Source: Pelecanus crispus
Lineage: Eukaryota > Chordata > Aves > Pelecaniformes > Pelecanidae
Direction of reading: 5' to 3'
NCBI RefSeq assembly: GCF_030463565.1
Contig: NC_134649.1
Span: forward strand, 34,745,044-34,809,043
Length of the DNA: 64,000 bases
Below the pieces are notes generated by a model. It was given only the letters and a program-made list of their open reading frames with translations, was not told the DNA's origin and made no database searches. Made by a program: the position numbers and the translations under genes. The first letter of the stretch is position 1. Each line of letters starts with the position of its first letter. Below are positions 1 through 12,736 of the stretch, piece by piece.

Positions 1-693
1 ACCCCCCAGCAAGTTCTGATGCACTTTTGTTTGCTCCTTGTCCTGGACTGTGCCCACCGAAGTACTTAGCTCTGGCTGGCAGCCATCAGGCAGTGCACTT
101 TCTGCTCACCTCTCAGCCTGAAGAGAATCATAGAGTAACTGTTTCATCAGACAGGAGCCCTCAGCATGCACCACCTGAGGTTTCAGTAAGAACTCTCAGG
201 GGATGAGAGAACTACAGGGAAGCTCAGAAATACATGAGAGCACTAGAAACAAGAGAAAGAGTATGTATGAGGACACAGCAAGTTGAAGAGACCATCTGCT
301 TTCAACCACACAGCTGCAAGTCCAGAAGGAGTCTCAGCTGCACTTCCTGCAGCCATGGGATCTGCCAAGGAATGCCTCACCTTGGGGTCATGGACATTGG
401 CCTCTGTTCCATAACCAGATCCGTTATCCTGCTGATAACTTGTTCAGCAAGAGCTATCAGAAGATAGCTTTGCTTGCCCAATGCCTTCCAGTTAGGGTTA
501 TCCAAGAAACCATCTGCTTTCAGGGTGCCTTTCCCCACAGAGCATCCTCTGCATATCTGGGAGACCTTGTGAACCCCAGTGCTCATCTACGGAGGATGAG
601 CTTGCAAGTGCCTGAAATAGTCAGGGAGCAACCTGAGCCAGGAACCTGGGTGCTGACCATGAGAGCTTGCCGGCCCCACTGGGCACACCTTAC
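1..693 (-). other. TEX264: TEX264 intron following the first coding exon
   Basis: Intron sequence downstream of the donor at 692-693. It continues past the window edge. I see no other exon or recognisable repeat in it. Confidence 0.75.
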
Positions 694-951
694 CGTGTGA
701 GGGTTGTCGTAGTAGACGCCGATGGAGCAGAGCTTCGAAGAGATACTGCAGCCGTCCGTGAAGAGCTGCCCGGATTCACCATACGGGCCCACCCTGAACT
801 TGTAGGCCAGCGTGATGTTGCCAACAGGTGGGGAGCCAGCACTCACAACCACCTCGGTGAAGAGCCCCGAGTAGACAGCAAAACCGAAGACAGTCAGCAG
901 CAGCAGCACGACCAGCACCGCGATCAGCCCAAGGAGCACCCAGTCGGACAT
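694..951 (-). CDS. TEX264: TEX264, first coding exon (partial gene)
   Basis: Codes for residues 1-86 of testis-expressed protein 264, an ER membrane protein known as an ER-phagy receptor and as a p97/SPRTN partner in DNA-protein crosslink repair. The translation begins MSDWVLLGL, has one hydrophobic membrane segment at about residues 5-29, and continues into the conserved stretch around VSAGSPP, LAYKFRVGPYGE and YYDNPH, which starts the GyrI-like domain. I recognise it by close match to the human N-terminus (MSDLLLLGL; AGSPPIRNVTVAYKF). The exon ends in a complete codon (ACG) followed by a GTAAGG donor. An in-frame ATG seven codons upstream (970-972) exists, but the inner ATG matches the mammalian start. 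The acceptor lies at about 978-987, so there is a 5' noncoding exon upstream (to the right). All later exons, including the LC3-interacting region, are beyond the left edge. Confidence 0.93.
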
Positions 952-987
952 GATGGACACTTGGTGCTCCATACTTCCTGGTGCACT

Positions 988-2830
988 AGTGGCAAGAGGA
1001 GAGAAGAAAAGGAGGGGAGTTAAGCTAGCACTCAGACAAGCAATTGCTCTCTAAAGCTATTTATTTGCAGCCACTGCCAATTCCTCTTACGTGTGAAGCT
1101 TAAAGACAGTGGAAACCCCCCAGAAACCTCCTGTATATTAGTCCCACATTGCATCAGCCTGCTCCAATTGGTCACCAGGTACAAATTATACTGCTTCAGC
1201 GCCTCTTGGGAATGAGGTGGTTATGGAGGGGGAATGGAGAGGCACTGTCCCCGTCTCGCCAGAACCAGCCACACCGCTCGCGTCCAGCCTTGCACCCAGG
1301 AGAGACCAAAAACCACCCCGGGAGCCCGCATCACCCATCAGATACACAGCACAGGGATTAGGGGACCATAATCAAATAATTTATCATTTATAGATACCAG
1401 ACCCAATGTTGTGACCAGGGCAGCCCCTTTATCAAAAAGTCTAGAAGCCCAGGCCTTTCATGACCCAAACGAGGACGACGCCAGTTCAGAGCTGAGACCT
1501 GCATCTGGATCCAAGCACAGAGATAGGATCGGAGAAAGCTGAAGACCCAGCCAGAAAAAGCATCCTCAACACACTCAGGTGTAATTAATTACCACTATTC
1601 CTTTTAGACGGCTTTTTTTAACCTAAAAGAGTTTTTGTAACCCCAACCAAGGCTTCCTGTTCTGTTTGCCATCTTTTCTCTCTTGCGCTGACTGCGGGAC
1701 ACAGCAGCCTGGCAAACGCCTCCTGCTCGTTTTCACCCACCAAGCACAACCACTCTGGGGAGTTGCAACCCAAACCATCACAGGAGAGTTGTTTGTGTTT
1801 TATTCCCCCTTGAAACACAGCTCTGGTCACAAGGACTGGTTGCAAAACTCCCTAGGGACTTTCACCGGAGCTAGGTTTGAAAGCGAAGTTTGAAGTAAAC
1901 AATTCACCTTTACCTCCGTGTTACAAACACACTTTGTCCAAAAAAAGTCATTCACAGCGGCTGCTGCTTGCTCAGCTTCACAGCGAGAGAAAAGCCACAT
2001 CCTGGTAGGAACGGCAAACGGCTCAACCCCGGCGAGCAGGGGTGCAGCAAAACAAAGCCCTGCAGAGCTGGCACTGCCAGCCACGCTGTCGGTGCCATGG
2101 CAGCACCGGGCTGGGCACCGTCTCACGCTACGGCCCTACTCACCTGAAAAACCAGCTCAGCCCAGGAACGGTTCACAACATCTGATCCACAGGGGTGCAG
2201 GATCCGTAGCACTGCAGCAGGAAAAAATAAGTATCATTGCTTCCTTTCTAACTCATGAGACCAAAAGCAAAACAAAGTCATGGCAGAGCACCCAAAAGGC
2301 GTCCGGTCGCCTTAGACCTGCTCCCCAGAGGAGGGGTGTCCCGAGGACCACCTTCTCCTGCGGGACCCCAAAGGCCAAGATTTCTTCCCAGAACTCTGCA
2401 GCTGAACACACGGGGACCGAGAAGCGCAGAAATTGGAAAGCAGTGGCGAAGGAGGGTGATGTCCTGCAGCTGCCTCTGCTGGCGATTCCCACCCCGGGCC
2501 ATCCCCGAGCTCCCCGGGGACACCTGAGCTGCATCCAGTGCTGCTCCCCAGTGACCTCGGAGCAGAGCACCCCCAGACCTATAGCTTGGCTGGAGCTATA
2601 CGTCTGTCCTGATTCCCAGCAGCGCCGTGCCTCCTCCCTATAACCAGCACAGATGTATTACTTATAAAGCACGGCTTTGGTGATTCTCTGTGAGCTGCCA
2701 GTCCAACACCCAGCCCGTGGGCCTGAAGACTGCCGGCCCCAGAGGAGAAGAGGGTATTTTTGGCTGTTCTCCCCGGCTCACGTGGCCCATTCCCTGCCAG
2801 CCGCGGGCACAGCCAGTTTCCCACCTGCCC
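988..2830 (-). other. TEX264: Probable TEX264 first intron
   Basis: Lies between the CpG island that probably holds the noncoding first exon and the first coding exon. Open frames in this stretch are short, present on both strands, and match no protein I know. No clear mobile element was recognised. Confidence 0.5.
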
Positions 2831-3800
2831 TCCTCACGGGCAGCGGGAGCAGAGCTCGCCCGGCGCGGAGGCCGCGCCCCCCCCCCGGTGCCCGCGCCCC
2901 GGCGGAGCGGAGCGCAGGGTTTGACCCCGGCGGCCCCAACAAGTGCCCGCGGCGGGCGGCCTGGAGGCGCAGCTCTCGGCCCTGCCCGCCCGCAGGCAGC
3001 GCCCTCAGCGCCGGCACCGGCTGCAAGCCCCGCCACCCGCCTGGCCGCCGGAGCGGGGAGGGTCCCGCCGAGCCGCCGCGGGGCCCGGCCGGCGCTCCCC
3101 GGCTCCCAGCAGGCCGCGGCCTGAGGGCACCGGAGCGGAGCGGAGCGGAGCGGCGCCGGCCTGCCCGGCCCCGCCGCCGCCGCCCCCCCGCGCAGAGACC
3201 CCCGCCCCGGTGACGGCCGGGGGGATCCCGGCGCCCCCCTCCTCTCCTCACCCGGGGCTCGCCGGTGACGGCCGGGCCGGCGCGATCCCGGCGCCTCGCT
3301 CGCCCCGCCCCGCCCCGCCCCGCCCCGCCCCGCCCGTCTCGCGCGGGGCCGCCGGGCCCGCCCCGGCTCCGGCAGGCGGCGGCTGCGCGCGGGGGAAGCG
3401 CGGGGCGCGCGCGCGGGCGCGGGCGCCGGCGGAGAGGCGGGGCGGGGCGGGGCGGGGCGGGGCGCTGGGCCGTGCCACGAGCGGCGGGGCGGAGCTCCCG
3501 GCGGGGCAGGGTCGCCCCCCGCGGTTCGCGCGCCCCTGCCGGGGAGCGCCCTGCCGGGGAGAGTGCCCCCTGGCGGCCGGGCGGCAGCAGCGCCCACCCC
3601 CACCGAGCGGGTCCGGCGGCCGCGTCCCTTGGCGGGCGGGGCGGCGGGGCCCGGCACAGCTCCCGGCTGCCTCCCGGCCCTTCCCAGGGCCTCCCTGCCG
3701 TACGGCACCCACGGCCTGGGAGCACCTCACTGCGCCGCGCAGGGGGGCCGTGGGTGCAGGGCCTGCAGGCCCGGCGACCAGCTCGCCCCCGAGCCCCTGT
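2830..3800. promoter_or_regulatory. TEX264: CpG island, likely TEX264 promoter
   Basis: Very GC- and CpG-rich, with dense Sp/KLF-type GC boxes, including CCCCG repeats (about 3302-3335) and GGGGC repeats (about 3437-3465). Long open frames on all strands are a by-product of GC richness. It is the only CpG island upstream of the minus-strand TEX264 coding exon, so it probably contains its noncoding exon 1. One consistent minus-strand donor (GTGAGG) is at 3246-3251. The exact first exon is not determined, and divergent plus-strand transcription is possible. Confidence 0.6.
3562..3578 (-). promoter_or_regulatory. CTCF-like motif in the TEX264 CpG island
   Basis: On the minus strand the sequence reads GGCCGCCAGGGGGCACT, which agrees closely with the vertebrate CTCF core (CCACCAGGGGGCGC). 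It lies at the right side of the island, on the side of the gene-poor interval towards RHOA. Motif match only; occupancy is not shown. Confidence 0.5.
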
Positions 3801-3869
3801 GGTAAGGGCGGCTCTCCCCTCACAGCCAGCTCGCGGTCCAAGATACTGCTGGACAAGAACGATAAACAA

Positions 3870-6800
3870 CGACGACGTGTCATCCAGCTTCCCCTGTGCT
3901 AAGGCTGCGGCAGCTCGGCACGCATCCCAGCTGAATGACCCCTGAGCTTCAGGCTCCGTAACAGCCGGAGCTTTCGGTTAATGGGCTCCTTCCCTCGGGC
4001 GCTGAGCAAACAGGGGCCGCCATGCTCGAGGACTTAGCAGCCATGCATCATGGCCCTGACCACAAGGCCTGGCCGGTTGGGGCAGTGGGCAGAGCTGCTC
4101 TTCGGCGCCGGGGCCCTTCGCACCAAACCCAGAAAGGGCCTTGAGCAGCCGCTCACGGGTTCCCACAGGCCCACCGTTGAAGACCCGCAAAGCTTCAGCC
4201 AGCACAGGAGCTGGTCAGGAGCGCCATCATCTCGCACGCCCCTCACCACCCCAAGCTCTGATGTCTGTGGACAACTTTGGTCACAAGGCAGCTTCACAGC
4301 CCGCTCCCACCTCACGATACCTTTTGGGAGCATGCCCCGTCCTGCGGCTCCCCACAGAGCACGGAACACCGGTTCTCAGCCCACAGCCTTTGCCAATTCT
4401 CAGACAACTCCTCAGGTCCCCATTTCTTTTCAAGGAATGGCACCAAGCACAGTACCTGAGAGGAGCAAGCAGTCTTCCCCACCTCCTGCTCCTCCTTCAG
4501 GAGAGACATGCTAGAAGGGCCCAGACATAATCGCCATCCTCCTTTTCTTCCCCCTGTATAAAAGCAACCTTCACACCTCTCTTTTTACACCAAGCTTTCT
4601 CCAGCCTCTTCAACCCTCTTAGCAGGGAAACCTTGCCCTCCGCTGGTACACCCCATAAGCCGCCTGCCGCAGCCACCTCCAGAGACAGCAACAAGAAGCA
4701 GTGGAGTTTGCTGCTGTCCCTCCTGCTGTGGTTTCACATCCGTTTCCCATACATCCCAACCCCCTTCATCAGGGCTGTTTGCAGAGGCAGTTCCAGGCAC
4801 TGCTTTTCACTGACATGAAGCTGAAGAGCTCATTTATGAACAGTAGTTTGAAATACTGTAATACTTGCCTTTCTCCAGCAGCTTCCTGGTGAGGATCTCG
4901 AGGCTTTCTGTAAACTGGAATAGTTACACCTCAGAGGCCCTCCTTGTATTTGGCGTTACAGCTCTTTTGCAGCTGGAAGAAAATATTTCAGCTTGGTTAC
5001 GTGTCTTGCCTGGAGCCATGCAGTGAATCACTGGCAGGAAGAGGAACAGAACTCAAAAGCCCTTTAACTGCCAGCTCTGGCCATCAGACACTTCCCTCCA
5101 GCCTTGGAGTTATTTAACTCAGCACACATTTAATATTTAACACAGACGTTTTCCCATTACAACAGCAAACGCTAAAATTTGGGTCTCATTTAACAGCTTC
5201 ATGCCTTCACTCTGAAACAGTACATCGAGAAGAGCTGAGGCAGAAGGATGTAAAACATGTGCTTTCTGGCGGGCTCCCCAGTTGTCCTCACCTGCTCAGC
5301 CCTGCTCAGCTGCATCGCACACCCGCCACTGGTGCCTGACAGTGTCAGCCAGCCGGGCTTCCTCTCCAGCGAGGGTCCTGTGTGTCTGGCTATGGCAGAC
5401 ACTTGGTCTCAGCAGACTTGTTTGGGCTGTGCTGGGCCCCACGCATCTCTGATGGGGTACACAGATCAGCCCATTCTCATTTAAATTCTCTCTTAGCAGC
5501 AGACAGAAACAGAGGTGAGTTGTGAGCAGGAGCAGATGTGAGCAAGCTGGCCTTGCACAGTCCCACCTGTCAGGCTCCAGGCAACATTCCTCCATCCACC
5601 GGAGCTGCTGTATGGAGGGACTCCAGCTTCATCCCAGCAGTAGCAGTCAATGATGATGCTCAACAGCGCAGTCACCGCACCCCACTCCCCCAGTGCTCCA
5701 CATCATCTCAGCGGGGCACGTGGTACCTGTGCTGGGGCACTTGGCTCAGCCTGTGGCCCAGACCCTGGCTTTCCAGTTCTGCTTTCACCTGCTGGACCCT
5801 CCATCCCCTGCTCCCGTGGCCCAGCAAGGTGTGCCATTGTCCTTCCTCTCTCAGTTGCCCTTGGTGCTTTTATCTGCCAGAGCTGAGCTTTGTGAAGTTC
5901 ACTTTGGATGCCCAGTAAGCAAATAGATGTGGTAAGGATGCTTATCGCCTTGGGAACATGGCAAAACACAAACAACTCTGACTAACTCAGCATGGAAATA
6001 CCCTCCCTACAGGGGCAGGCAAGAGGCTAGAACAGAGCACGCAGCTCTGGGGAATTTCCATCAGCACCAACACAGATGGGCTCCACTCTGAAGTCCTTGC
6101 TTGGCTGCCCGTAACACGGCAACTCTGTATTACCATTGATGAACCAAGACCAGTACTTGGTCCCTTACAAACAAGGGAGACTGGCAGTTGTGGGAATAAC
6201 TGGAAGGAAGGCAGCACAGGCACATGGAAACTGCTCACTTGGTGGGCAGGAGGCTGCCTGCAGAGGCAGAGCCAGAAGCCAGGGGCTGTTTCTCAAAGAA
6301 GCCCAGAACTACATTCCTCAAAGTGAGATGCATGACCAAATGGTGCGGTGGTCCCACACACCCACACATCGTGACATGCAGTTTAGCCCACGCCTGCCCC
6401 ACGAGGCAGGTGCCACGTCCCAGGACCTGCGCGTCCCTGTGTCAGCCATCCTGCTGTCGGAGGATCTCCTCCCACCGCCCTGCCACCCGCCCGTGCTGCT
6501 GGGACCTGCTTGGAAACCCTCCCCGAGCCTGCCCAATCCAGCCCACACTGGGAACTGGAGAAGTCTTCTCCAGAGAAAGGGCACTGCGGAGGGCAGGGGC
6601 TGCGCTGGCAGAGCTCAGCAGGGCAGGGGGCAGGACTGAGCTCTGTGCTTAGGGCAAGGGCACGAAGGGCTATTCGGATGCTGCTTGGTCCAGTGAGCCA
6701 GGACTGGGCTGTGGCTCAGTATTTAAGCCAGGAAGGTTTTGGCCGCTGGCCACCTGAAGCACAGGGTTAGTGTCACTGGCAGGGTTAGGGTGCCAGGAGC

Positions 6801-7058
6801 AGGAGGTTCCCTGGAGATCATCCCCAAACACTACACAGGACAGCAGAGGTTTACCCCTCTGCATAACAGCTTCCACTTTCTCGTCACCTACCATCGGCAC
6901 CATAAACTTTTAATATTTGCCACTGTGGAGCTTCTTGTATTGATAGATAAATTTTCTAAAATATTATTCATTTGTTGAAATGAAACTGCTGTCAATGCCA
7001 TGCTGTCGAGCACCAAGCCAGGAAACATGAAATTAATTATTATTCTACCCTTAATTGG
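3870..7058. other. Intergenic, no gene recognised
   Basis: Unique-looking DNA right of the TEX264 CpG island. Open frames are short and dispersed, none with a recognisable domain. An isolated good donor (GAG then GTGAGT) is present near 5514, but I could not build a transcript around it. Confidence 0.5.
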
Positions 7059-7059
7059 T

Positions 7060-7158
7060 TTAGTGGTGGACTGGGTAGTGTTAGGTTAATGGTTGGACTT
7101 GATGATCTTAAAGGTCTTTTCCAACCTAAACAATTCTATGATTTTGTGATTCTGTGAT
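7060..7158 (+). mobile_element. CR1 retrotransposon 3' end
   Basis: Typical 3' tail of the avian CR1 LINE in sense orientation: a short stretch around GGTTGGACTTGATGATCTTA, then TTTTCCAACCTAAA, ending in tandem ATTCT(A/G)TGAT-type octamers, the CR1 terminal repeat. Truncated at the 5' end, as most CR1 copies are. Confidence 0.88.
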
Positions 7159-8937
7159 GGGAAAAACTCGACAGGAGACTAGGAAGGGCTCGCACATGCA
7201 AACACACACGTCCAGGCATCCTGCGAGAGCCACACGTGTGAAAGGTGTCTCTCTGGGTTTGCAAACCGTGCTTGCAAAACGTGCTGGGTTTAATGCAGTC
7301 TTGTCAACAAGCTCATTCTCTACAGCAAGTGACACTTTAGACTGTCATCCAGCATTTTTAATGAGGGATCCCCTAACAGGCTTCAGGGATTTCAACAGGA
7401 TTTTAAGAGCCTTACACAATTGCACTCTAACCGGAGAGGAGCTGACGTTCTACAAAGCAAAGCAGCCCAGCGGTAATGACACCAACAGAGCTTTCATGTC
7501 AATGGTTCTCCTTTAGTTTTACAAGAGTGACTGCAGAAGGAACAACAAATGTGAACATTTGTCCCAACCTTAATTGCTAGCTTCAAAACCAGAAAATTAA
7601 TTTCTTATAGCCATGTTGTGCTCCTGTTTTTAATGCACACGTGTAAATAGTGCTTTTAAAAAACTCTCTGGCAGTTGTGTAAAGAATTACATTGCAATGA
7701 CAACTCCAAATTTGAAGTTGAAATGCATTTTTGTTTTAAGATTTTCATCTCTCTCCTGGCAAAAAATTGTCTTGAAAAAATACTTCGCGAGCCTCTTCCA
7801 ACTAAAGGACATCTGTGGGGAGCTGCTGTAAGTCTGAGGAGGGGGAGCTCTTCCAAAAGGACTTTCAGAAGTCCTGATTATTAATACTATGATATTTCCC
7901 TTTCTTTTCCTACTACCTCATGTTGTAGTGGACACACCATTCACAATAAAAGTTATTAAACACAGGTGATTTCTGACATTATTCCACCTCAGCATGAACT
8001 CCCATCCTACAAGTGTCATTGCGTACTGGTGCCCTACCACCTACCACAAGTGCACTTCTCCCTGGTTATTGACTAGCAGAGATGGTAGAAACATTTCTTG
8101 CTGCACTCAAACCTCCAAGTTTTAAGCCCAATCTGGTTCCTCTCAGCTTACAACCAGGTCAGGCCAGGCCACCTGCAAGCAGAGCAGGGTGCACTGCTCC
8201 CACTGCAATGATGGCTTCTGTTCCAAACGGACCATGTCTAAGCCCACCACTGCAGCTCTGCTAGACAAGCATGTTTACGAGTGCCCCCATAGAAGAGCTT
8301 AGCTCAGCTGACCCGATTTCTTCAGGAGGCCTGAACTGACTCCTGTGGCTGCTCTTCTCCTTCCCTTGACTAGACAGCTTGAACTGCTAACACTGACATA
8401 GCCTTAACTTTGCAGCAACAGAGCACAGTAGTGCAAATCCCATCCCCAGTGATGCCAACTATGCCATAGTGAGAAGGGAAACAATTTAAAGGGAGATCCA
8501 GGAATATTTTTAATCCTATAGTTTTTTCAGCTATAATGCCAAATGTGATCTACGTTTGAATTTTGAGTGCAGAGCCCTACCACCAGCATGAGGGAGGAGA
8601 CAGAAGAGAGCGTCACAACAAAGTGTTGCAATGTTCTTGTCTTTTTATTGCACTTTTCATTGCTGCTGTGGAAGAGGGGATAACGTGTGAGAAACCCTTG
8701 CACTGAACCAGAACAGCAATAACCACTAGAAATTGCATTGCCCCCCTCTGCATAATACAGCTTCATCCTCCTTCCCTCCTTGGCTTGGTCAGGCTCAATC
8801 TCACTGCCTTCATTTCCAGTGGGTAAAAAGTACACGCACACAATTTCTCTGGCTCGCTCTTAAGCAGCAGCCATTTGATGGGGAGTCTGAGCCCCTCCAG
8901 GTGCAGCTGATGTTGCTCCCAACTCCGCTTTAGGCAA
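7159..8937. other. Intergenic between two CR1 fragments
   Basis: No gene, RNA or further repeat recognised. Short open frames only. Confidence 0.45.
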
Positions 8938-9515
8938 CACATTGCCAGTGGGTTGAGGGAGGTGGTCGTTCCCCTTGACTCAGCACTGGTGAGGCCACAC
9001 CTGGAGTGCTGGGTCCAGTTCTGGGCTCCCCAGTACAAGAGAGACATGGACAGACTGGAGAGAGTCCAGTGAAGGGCCACTAAGGTCATTAAGGGACTGG
9101 AGCATCTCTCCTATGAGGAGAGGGTGAGAGAGCTGGGACTGCTCTGCCTGGAGAAGGCTCAGGGAAGTCTTACCAATGTACATAAATATGTGAAGGGAGG
9201 GTGCAAAGAGGATGGAGCCAGGTTCTTTTCAGTGGTACCCAGTGACAGGACAAGGGGCGATGGGCACAAACTGAAACACAGGAGGTTCCCTCTGAACATC
9301 AGGAAACACTTTTTTACTGTGAGGGTGACCAAGCGCTCCACAGGTGGCCAGGGAGGTTGTGGAATCTTCATCCCTGGAGATATTCAAAAGCCATCTATCT
9401 GGTCACGATCCTGGAAAATCAGCTCTGGATGATGCTGCTGGAGCAGGGCGGGTGGACAAGATGACCTCCAGAGGTCCCTTCCCACTTCAACCAGTCTGTA
9501 ATTCTGAACTGGAGA
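8938..9515 (+). mobile_element. CR1 retrotransposon, 5'-truncated 3' part
   Basis: About 580 bp matching the end of CR1 ORF2 and the 3' UTR in sense orientation. Landmarks are GTGAGGCCACACCTGGAGTG, GAGAGACATGGACAGACTGG, CATCTCTCCTATGAGGA and, near the end, ATGACCTCCAGAGGTCCCTT. Similarity to the CR1 consensus is good, so this is one of the younger copies in the window. Frame breaks make it non-coding. Confidence 0.92.
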
Positions 9516-12500
9516 CCTCCATACAAGATATCTGCAGTCTTTAGGGATGAGACCAGTTACAACAGTGAGACTCAAACATATTACTTCCCATCTAGCTGCA
9601 TGAACTGGGACTGGCATCAACTCAATGAGTTTTAGGTAGACCATGGATGTAGGTTATGGTGCAGCTGCGTTGGTTCCAGTTCAGTCACAAAGGCCCCTCT
9701 AGGCCAAAATTCTCTGTAGGCACCTATTCCTATTTAGGCTAAGGTAAACCATGCCTCAGTTTCACCTCTGCCTTTCTACACTAGAAATCTAGACAACTAA
9801 CTCTGGCACAGATATCTAAGGAAAACTGAGAGAATTCCACCCATTTTGGTGACTGCTGGAAAAAACTCTACCTGGGGTGCAGGTCACGGCTCAGAATTGC
9901 TGGGTTTTGTTGCAGTCTCAGTAGACAAAGCCAGAAAAGGGTAAGGACTGAGATGCAGCCCAGAGCAAAGAGAGAGGAGCGATGGTGGACAAATGTGTCA
10001 CAGGTTGTCACAAGTATTTTGTGACAATTGAGTGCAAAAAAGCCTGAGCATAAGGGACCAATCGAGCAGAAAGGATGTAAACCGCTGAAGCACATTTTCT
10101 GCTGGAAGTTGGCAGCTTTTCTGACCAGGCTGTTTTTCAGAAACTGCTGCTCTCATCTGTGAAGTCAGAAATGGAGTTGAGGTGACTCTCCACATAACAA
10201 AATGATATTTTGGCTCATTGCATATTTTGTCTTGGCTTTTGCAGGTAAATCAATTTCCCAAGATTTTAGAAGTTTATGAGGCAGTTCTGAAATTTAACTG
10301 GTCCTTGCTGCCATTTAGGGGTCAGTCTAGCCACATCTAAGCTAGCCTTACAGAGTCCCTCTGAAGTTTGAGAGAGCAGGAAGCTCTTCAGCCCTGGGAT
10401 ATGGCCTTACTAAGCATATTGAAATGATAGAGGTACACAGTGGTAGCAGTTAACTCAGAGCCATTCACACACACGTGACATCCAGTTTGCTCACCCTTGC
10501 CCCGAGCACATCTCCTATGTTTTTCTCTGTTTACTCCAGTACCAGCAAATGTCCTATTTTTGTGAAGAAATGCAACACTGTGCAGAGCCTGGGGAGGGCC
10601 AGTGACACACATCCCACAGGGACTTGTACCAAAACTCAGAAGCCTAAAAGCAAGCCTTTTTCCCATTTAACTATGAAACCTTTGCTTCTCCTATACAAGA
10701 GGGGAAGTCTTATGCCTCTGCAGTATTTGCTCCTGCACCTTTTGCCCCTTGTTCAAAAGAAAAAAAAAGGAGAACATAAAAGGATTGCATTAAGTCTGTC
10801 ACTAGGAAAAGACATTTTTTCCAGATAGATACGCCCTAAAATATTCTTTAAAAAAAAATTCGGCATGAAATGGAGAAGTTAAGTCCCAAGTTTATGCCTT
10901 GATTTTTCTTAGGGAGATTTTTGTGCAACTCTGCATTAATCTGAGCTGAGTTGCCTGGAACAAAAGCTCCTGTTGGTTTGAGTGATTAATTTTAAACTCT
11001 TCTCAAATTGAATAGTCTAGCAAGGCTCTTTGTACAATCCCCATATTTCAATATGAACAAATTTAGAGGAAAATTTCCAGAAATTGCCATTCTGAATTGC
11101 AAAAGCTTTAAATTCACAAATATTTCAGTGTGTTAGGGACAGTTCTCTGGCAAATTTGAGTGTTATTTTCCTGGAATAAGTGATCAAGTGAGCTGATGTG
11201 AGTCAGTCACCACTGTACAAGACACACAAGATTTACCATTAATTCAGACCAGCTCAGAACCATTAGCACTAAGCTGATACTGGTGCATTGACTGAGGTGG
11301 AGGACAGGCTGCTGATGTCTAGCACCAGTACCTTGGGGAAAGGTGAACAGGATTTGGAGCACTAACTGGGATTCAAAAGAGATTCTGTTTCATATAGCAT
11401 TTGGTATTACCTCCTCATTTAGCCTTAGACAAGTAACTATCTTTCTTGTGCACAAAGCAACGCACCAAAACCAGAACCACAACAAAGACAGTGCGTGCTC
11501 CTAAATGATTAGTTCAGGATCTCACTACAATTTAAAGTGAAGTCATCTGACATAGGGATTATCTCCATGGCTGGAGAAATAGAGCACAGTATCCTGGGTA
11601 GGAAGACAGGCTGCCTTGACTTTCAACCTTCGTCACCTAACTGCTGTCAGAAGACAAGCATGGTGGAAAGCAGGCCACAAATATGTAAAATGGCCACCAC
11701 TTTTTCTTACTTGCCTTTTTCCAGCAGCTAACGAATGAATGCATATGACTGGCAAGAATTGGGTCTAAGCCATATTTCTGAAGGCAGAAAGACTGCATAA
11801 AGACAGCTCCAGTATGAAGTAGAAAAAGACCTTTGTGGCAAATTGGTTTTAGCAACGTCACCAGGAGCTTCTGACTCAGAGCCCCATTCTGCCCAGCTGC
11901 ACACTCAAACCACCCCCCCACACACATACCTGCCAAACCAGCACGATTCAGCCCACTTGGAGCTCTGCCATGAGCAGCTGGACAGAAGACAACTGATGCA
12001 GCCGTAAAGCAACATCTAATGAAGACATTCTTTTCATTTCAGGGTTGTAATTAAGCCATACTTTGTCACACTGCTACTGGCTGAGGAAGGAAGGCTACTG
12101 ATGAGTTGTCCCAGGAGAAACGGCAGACGGGATCAGGTTGTTATTCCACTTCAGACCAGTCCACGTTGGCTTGAGTCAACCTCAGACCAGTTTAGCCTGG
12201 CTTTTTCCTTGCCTGCTTCTGCTGCCCGGCAGGTATGCCAGATAAAATGGCAGCTTGCATTGCTCGGACACAGAGGAGGGTGCTCTGTCTCTAGCCATTA
12301 GCAAGAAGATGTTGCAAGGCTGCAGTTTTCTGGGGGCTCTTGGTGCAACAGGGCGGGGGCATTGCTACAGCACCAAAAAGTGCAAGACCCCACTGCCAAA
12401 TGTTCCACCCCCAAAGAGCTTCTCAGGCCTGCTGCTCCCACTCTCCCTGCAGACTAGTTATTGTGGTTTTCATTGTACAGGGACACAAAACACCCCATAC

Positions 12501-12736
12501 GTGCACTTAAAGCAAAAGATTTAAGACTTTCAGGTTAGCGTCCACCTCCTGCAAGTCAGGCTTGACATCTTCCTTCTGTGGGCCACCCAGACAGCTTAAC
12601 CAGCTCCCAGGTGGGCAACTCTGCTTGCTGAGCAGTTCAATGGTGAGCTGACAGCTCCCTCCTCTGTCCGAAAGTACTAAAAGCAGCCTAAAAATCTGTC
12701 CTAGAGTCACAAAGCAGGGGACTCGAGTAACAGAGG
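9516..12736. other. Intergenic, no gene recognised
   Basis: AT-richer unique sequence with scattered short open frames. No splice-consistent coding exon, RNA gene or clear repeat seen. Confidence 0.45.

Noticed and set aside
970-972. Upstream ATG as the TEX264 start
   Set aside because: The inner ATG at 949-951 gives the N-terminus that matches mammals; the upstream one adds MEHQVSI, without known conservation.
2662-3945. Several long open frames (up to about 360 residues) on both strands
   Set aside because: They lie in a CpG island, have biased Pro/Ala/Arg/Gly composition, no homology and no splice or start support. GC richness removes stop codons.
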